DNA of 64,000 bases from Tetrahymena elliotti 4EA (Eukaryota; Ciliophora; Oligohymenophorea; Hymenostomatida; Tetrahymenidae): the NCBI GenBank assembly GCA_000231825.2, contig JH720294.1, positions 1,998,662 through 2,062,661 of the forward strand, given 5' to 3'. Positions 61,283-64,000 of the stretch are shown here, piece after piece. The notes under the pieces were generated by a model that had not been told where the DNA came from, made no database searches, and was given only the letters and a program-made list of their open reading frames with translations. The translations under genes and the position numbers were made by a program. Positions within the stretch are counted from its first letter, which is position 1. The number at the start of each line of letters is the position of its first letter.

Positions 61283-62815
61283 TCATAGAGATTTTAAAAC
61301 TTCTTATGCAGCTCTTTCGCCTGCTCTTACAGCTCCTTCCATATAGCCATTCCATACAGTTGATGTTTCTGTGGCAGCCCAAAATATGTTATTCAATGGC
61401 TATTTCCAAAATTTGCCATGTTATTTCCATCCATCTGCACCAAAGACTCCTACTGGGCATCCTTGCTAGTACTTTTCATCAGTAAAGTTGTCATCACTGA
61501 ATAGGAGGAAGTTCTCTCTAATTTGTTTATCACCAAAGAATTAGCCTAAGTGGCTAAGAACGAATTCCTATCTTTGATCTTCGGAGAGCTCTCTGTATCC
61601 TTTTTGATGAGGATAAATGATGAAAGAAAGCAAAATACCATTTTAATCATTAGAAACGTCATAGATCAAATTAGGTTGTAATTCAGGAGAGAGCACTGCA
61701 CCTGTCATACCTAAATCTCTCCAGAAAGGGGTTTTAAAGACACAAAAAATCTTAACTAAATAACCATGTTGCATGGATTTCATCATTTTTACTTTTTCTT
61801 GAGGAATATTAGTTATTTAAATAGTCTTTGAAATAGCTTGTGGAGGAACAGCAATAATTACTCTCTTGCAAGTCCTTGTGTTACCTTTTTCAAATGTTAC
61901 TACTATGTTTTCAGGATTGCTATTGTCGATTTTAGATACAGGAGAAGATAAATTAATATATTCACTGAGCTACTTATAAACAGCTAAAGGGACCTATGAA
62001 GAACCACCAACAATTCTATCTTATTAAGCACCTCCTCTAGTATTCATAAGTAAATCAAGATTTCCAGCAGATCTTATATAAAACAAAGTGTGAAGTACAG
62101 AAATTTCTTTCATGTCAACACCAAAAATGGTATCAGTAGCACATTAAAAGGTTTTGTATGCTGTGTTATCTTCACCTTTTAATTCTCTCATAGCCCATTC
62201 TTTAAGAGTCATTCTATCAAATTATTTAGCATTTGGTGATGAATAAGGATCTTCCAAATTAATTCTTTTAGCATGATAATCTAACTTGAACTAAGCAACG
62301 CCGAATTTAAGTAAATTGTATAAGGAAATGCTAGGAATAGTTCCTGAGTAATTTTTTTTAATCATTCTGAGTTTCTTGTCACAAAGGAATTTGAAGTAAA
62401 CAAAATATAATGCCACACTTCCAATTAAAATGTTAGAAACGATAAACCATGAGTATGAAAAAATAGAAAATAGATTGACAGCTAAGAGCAAGAGGAAAAG
62501 ATATTCTGAGTAGTTATCTTATCCTTTGAAATAAATCAAATTCTTTCCTACTTCATATTATTATGTTGTTTTTAAGTTGTATTCTTTCACTAACTCATAC
62601 ATTCTATCTTAAGTAGGTCCAATCCATGATGCTCCCTTATCTAATTTATATCCCTACTTCTCATAAGTGAAAACTCTACCTCCAACTCTATCAAGTGCTT
62701 CATATAGCTCTACCTTTTTAGTCTTATTCCCTTCTACTATTTTCTTTAAAGCAAGCAGACCTGAAAGACCTGCCCCGATAATTATGATATCTGTTTAAGT
62801 GTTTGAACTAGACAT
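61283..62815 (-). CDS. Flavin-containing amine oxidase (monoamine oxidase-like) with membrane hairpin insert
   Basis: Intronless, 510 residues, start [16 protein letters not shown], stop TGA at 61285-61283. The dinucleotide-binding motif [14 protein letters not shown] is near residues 9-22, followed by [13 protein letters not shown] and [13 protein letters not shown]. Near the C-terminus the MAO signature reads [18 protein letters not shown], and upstream [13 protein letters not shown] places a Cys where MAO A/B bind FAD covalently. MAO-type enzymes oxidise amines to imines/aldehydes with release of hydrogen peroxide. Residues about 104-145 form two strongly hydrophobic segments ([36 protein letters not shown]) inside the domain, where typical MAOs are soluble; they may anchor the enzyme. 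No C-terminal membrane tail is seen: it ends EVLKSL. The substrate is not predictable; a polyamine or other amine oxidase of the same superfamily is possible. Confidence 0.9.
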
Positions 62816-63482
62816 TTATTTATTTATTTATTCTTTTTATTAAATCTAATAATTTAATTTGTTTTAGAAATAGATTGATTATTGAAAACAAAAAGATCCA
62901 CACATAATTATAATCTCTATTTGATCTTCATCAATAAATCTGAAATCTGATATAAAATATGAGATATATGATGCGATATTTGTTAACATATTAAAAACGT
63001 TAATATGATTGTTTTCTAATATATTATTCAGAAATAACAATTTCAGTATAATAAAAGTAAATTGCCTATAAATTGACAAAAAAAAACACAATCCTTCATT
63101 TACTAAAAATTAAATATTTACTGATAATTTATAATAATAACCCATAATTTATAAAAACTATACACCATATTAACCATCAAATAATTAATTTTATAAAATA
63201 TATTTTGAATTAAATTAAACTATCTTCAAAAAAAAACACAATACTTCTTCTTCTGATACTATAAGTATTATTAATGATTTTGACTCAAACAATAATAATA
63301 CTTAAGATGTAATCTAAATATGGTTTACTAAATTTTAAATCTTCAAGTGTAATTGAAAGAAGAAAATAAAATTAGTTTAATAAAATTGAGAAAAGAAACC
63401 TATTTTTCATTTGAAATTCCCCATGTTTTTTTTAGAAAAATATGAATTACCTACCATAAAGATTGAATGAATTTAACTTATT
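62816..63482. other. Intergenic region upstream of the amine oxidase
   Basis: AT-rich spacer. AAAAAAAACACAATCCTT near 63081 and AAAAAAAACACAATACTT near 63228 are near-identical short repeats. A small minus-strand frame at 62879-63091 has no features of a gene. Confidence 0.5.
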
Positions 63483-64000
63483 TCAAATAGAAGTTGAGTA
63501 AATTCTGATGAATAATTCAAGAACACTTTTAAACCTATCATTTTTTTGGTTCAATTCATCTACTAATTTTTTCTAAAGTTGCTAATTAATACCTTTTTTA
63601 TCTAAATCTTTAGCTTTTTCTTTGAAGTTAATAAATAGTTTTTTAAATTTTTATTCAAAAATAATACTAAATTAGATTAATTCTTAAATCTTTGAAATAT
63701 TATCCACCTAAATAATGTTTAAATATCTATTGATATCGCAGGCAAATAGTTATAGCCTTTAACTCATTAGCCTAAAAATTTCCTTCTCTTCATCTACAAA
63801 TATCAAATTATTTTAATCTTTAGTAACAAACATAATAATATCTTCCAATTTATTTGGTATATTTTTAAAAATATTTTCTAATCTATTTGACTCAATAAAA
63901 TAATATTCTTCGCATTTTCTTTATCCCCTTTTTTTATATATTGTTTTACTTAATCCATTAACTCTGATATAAAATATTAACTATTTTCTTAGATTTATGT
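63483..64000 (-). CDS. Unknown protein, 3' part only (5' end outside window)
   Basis: A frame open from the window edge to TGA at 63485-63483, 171 residues. It contains FIESNRLENIFKNIPNKLED, then MFVTKDQNNLIFVDEEKEIF, then a Lys/Leu/Gln-rich helical stretch (FKEKAKDLDKKGINQQLQKK) and ends FIRIYSTSI. It is predicted soluble and helical with coiled-coil potential. No family recognised. A second frame is also open in the first 150 bases from the edge, so an upstream splice junction may exist there. Confidence 0.45.

Noticed and set aside
62879..63091. 70-codon minus-strand frame
   Set aside because: Low-complexity AT-rich sequence without start context, family or neighbours; treated as intergenic.
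1..64000. Telomere repeats (C4A2/G4T2), rRNA, tRNA genes and transposon ORFs
   Set aside because: I looked for them and saw none. tRNA genes could be missed by eye, so a tRNAscan run would be decisive.

Overview
The window reads as macronuclear DNA of an oligohymenophorean ciliate, most likely Tetrahymena or a close relative. It is very AT-rich. Every convincing protein needs TAA and TAG read as glutamine with TGA as the only stop. Genes on the left are cut by many GT...AG introns, mostly about 50-100 bp. A standard-code reading gives only short fragments. A run of 100 N (11497-11596) marks an assembly gap.

Left part (1-39.1 kb, + strand): a cluster of six paralogous genes for large cysteine-rich membrane proteins, here called A to F. 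A (1-1937) is cut by the window edge. B (4299-9080), D (22472-27720) and F (32373-39125) are complete. C (11737-16336) lacks its first exons at the gap. E (27953-30379) is a pseudogene. Hand-spliced, B, D and F give 1,314, 1,323 and 1,774 residues; each sum of exon lengths is divisible by three. All share a signal peptide, an unrecognised ectodomain of about 350 residues, furin/growth-factor-receptor-like Cys repeats carried mostly one per phase-2 exon, and a C-terminal domain with about eight membrane helices. Between C and D lie two convergent leucine-rich-repeat (LRR) genes (16761-18695 + and 18958-21248 -). A third LRR gene follows F (39592-41700, +). The LRR genes carry about one repeat per exon.

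Right part (42.2-64 kb, - strand): a CEP19-like basal-body/ciliary protein (42196-43602); three paralogous, intronless cation channels with a cyclic-nucleotide-binding domain (45180-48611, 49288-52755, 55460-58867); a small protein of unknown function (59744-60295); a flavin monoamine oxidase-like enzyme with an inserted membrane hairpin (61283-62815); and the 3' end of an unknown gene at the edge (63483-64000). The three channels lack the GYG filter, have a Glu-to-Gln change in the nucleotide-binding cassette, and carry a CCHC zinc-knuckle motif after that domain.

The genes do not form an operon-like pathway. The left part looks like a rapidly duplicating, decaying locus for surface receptors and LRR proteins. 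The right part combines a tandem channel family with conserved cell-biology genes. The strand switch at about 41.7-42.2 kb separates the two. No rRNA, tRNA, CRISPR, telomeric repeat or transposon was recognised.
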